This document shows, piece by piece, positions 12,954-13,623 of a DNA stretch of 13,623 nucleotides (its first letter is position 1; each line of letters begins with the position of its first letter). Source of the stretch: Verrucomicrobiota bacterium (lineage in GTDB: Bacteria; Verrucomicrobiota; Verrucomicrobiia; Chthoniobacterales; Terrimicrobiaceae); assembly GCA_026398285.1 (NCBI GenBank), contig JAPLTI010000097.1, positions 1 through 13,623 of the forward strand, written 5' to 3'. The position numbers and the translations under genes were made by a program. Under the pieces are notes generated by a model that was not told the origin of the DNA, made no database searches, and saw only the letters and a list, made by a program, of their open reading frames with translations.

Positions 12954-13623
12954 ATGTTAAAAGATATCATGAGCATTGCTGAGTTCATTTATACAGTTCT
13001 CCTTAAACCATCCCCATTGAGGAAAGCAACCAATTTTGCAATCAAATGCATTCTACCAAAAACTACAAAAGTTAAAGGTGCGATAATTCACCTGAATCCC
13101 GATGACCCTGTTATATCTGGAGCCCTCACACTTAATGTTTATGAAAAAGATGAAATCGATTTTTTTACAGAGTGGTTTGAACCTGAAATGAATTTCATCG
13201 ACATAGGAGCTAACGTCGGTCTTTATTCTGCGCTTGCTTTAAGAGCGCAAACAACTTTGAATTCAAAGATTCTTTGTATTGAGCCTGATCCCAATTCGCT
13301 TTTCTATCTAAAAAAGACTTTGGCTAGCAACAAAACTCCAAACAGTAATGTTATTTTATGTCCTGTGGCTGCTTCTGATAGAGAAGAACAAATTTTTCTT
13401 TACAAAAATTCTAGTAATAAGGGAGATAATAGAATTTACGCAGACCCTCTACTAGATCAAATTGACGAAGCATATTCGAAAAAACTCGACACATTATGTA
13501 AAGAGAACGGAATAAATGAAGTTGGATTCATAAAAATTGATGTCCAAGGAGCAGAGTTTAAGGCAATTTCAGGAGGATGCCAGATACTTCGTCAGAGTAA
13601 GAATTGCATATTGATGACAGAAT
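12954..13623 (+). CDS. FkbM-family methyltransferase, 3' end beyond window
   Basis: An open frame from ATG 12954 runs to the last base without a stop, giving at least 223 residues; the C-terminus is outside the window. It has the class I SAM-dependent methyltransferase fold of the FkbM family: motif I DIGANVGLYS (83-92), the acidic end of strand 2 in CIEPDP (108-113), and the family-specific KIDVQGAE (194-201). FkbM-type enzymes are often found in polysaccharide or glycolipid clusters, where they O-methylate sugars; the exact substrate is unknown. An alternative start is ATG 12969 (MSIAEF); neither has a good Shine-Dalgarno sequence. It is low in GC like the divergent glycosyltransferase and probably belongs to the same acquired surface-glycan locus continuing to the right. 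Confidence 0.85.
   Translation, partial: MLKDIMSIAEFIYTVLLKPSPLRKATNFAIKCILPKTTKVKGAIIHLNPDDPVISGALTLNVYEKDEIDFFTEWFEPEMNFIDIGANVGLYSALALRAQTTLNSKILCIEPDPNSLFYLKKTLASNKTPNSNVILCPVAASDREEQIFLYKNSSNKGDNRIYADPLLDQIDEAYSKKLDTLCKENGINEVGFIKIDVQGAEFKAISGGCQILRQSKNCILMTE

Overview
The window looks like a bacterial chromosome segment of moderately high GC (mid-to-upper 50s % by eye up to about 11.1 kb), probably Verrucomicrobiota or a related PVC-group lineage. That assignment is an inference from protein flavour: a DUF2723-TPR membrane protein, a CvpA-like protein with a long C-terminal tail, a trimeric-type purine nucleoside phosphorylase, and many starts with weak or no Shine-Dalgarno sequence. 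No 16S or other decisive marker is present.

Layout, left to right. (1) Positions 1-518 hold no convincing gene but are rich in inverted repeats and contain a plus-strand intrinsic-terminator-like hairpin. (2) Positions 519-5598 form a minus-strand housekeeping block. In transcription order it is aroD (3-dehydroquinate dehydratase), tRNA-His, aroC (chorismate synthase), a CvpA-family membrane protein, gatB (amidotransferase subunit B), and a TVP38/TMEM64-family membrane protein. aroC, the cvpA-like gene and gatB are tightly packed (6-nt gap, then an ATGA overlap) and are very likely one operon. (3) Positions 5608-7774 carry two overlapping plus-strand genes: a WbaP/EpsE-type polyprenyl-phosphate sugar-1-phosphate transferase that would start a surface polysaccharide, and a class I purine nucleoside phosphorylase. 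(4) Positions 7777-10611 carry a large minus-strand GT-C-type membrane protein (DUF2723) with C-terminal TPR-like repeats. (5) Positions 10729-11223 hold tRNA-Arg(TCT) on the plus strand and tRNA-Val(TAC) on the minus strand. The last 20 bases of the tRNA-Arg region, including its 3' end, are repeated exactly 289 bp downstream, which resembles the footprint of integration at a tRNA. (6) Positions 11224-13623 are clearly more AT-rich. They carry a divergent pair: a GT-39-like polytopic membrane protein (minus) and an FkbM-family methyltransferase (plus, cut off by the window end). This looks like the start of an acquired surface-glycan region.

Functional picture: shikimate-pathway and translation genes on the left, and envelope or exopolysaccharide glycosylation genes (initiating transferase, two GT-C-like membrane proteins, a sugar-type methyltransferase) on the right, with a tRNA-flanked composition break between old and apparently acquired DNA. 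I see no CRISPR array, transposase, integrase or recognisable defence system. The observations most worth following are the tRNA-Arg repeat with the composition break beside it, the DUF2723-TPR protein with an architecture like eukaryotic TMEM260, and the structured noncoding DNA at the left end.
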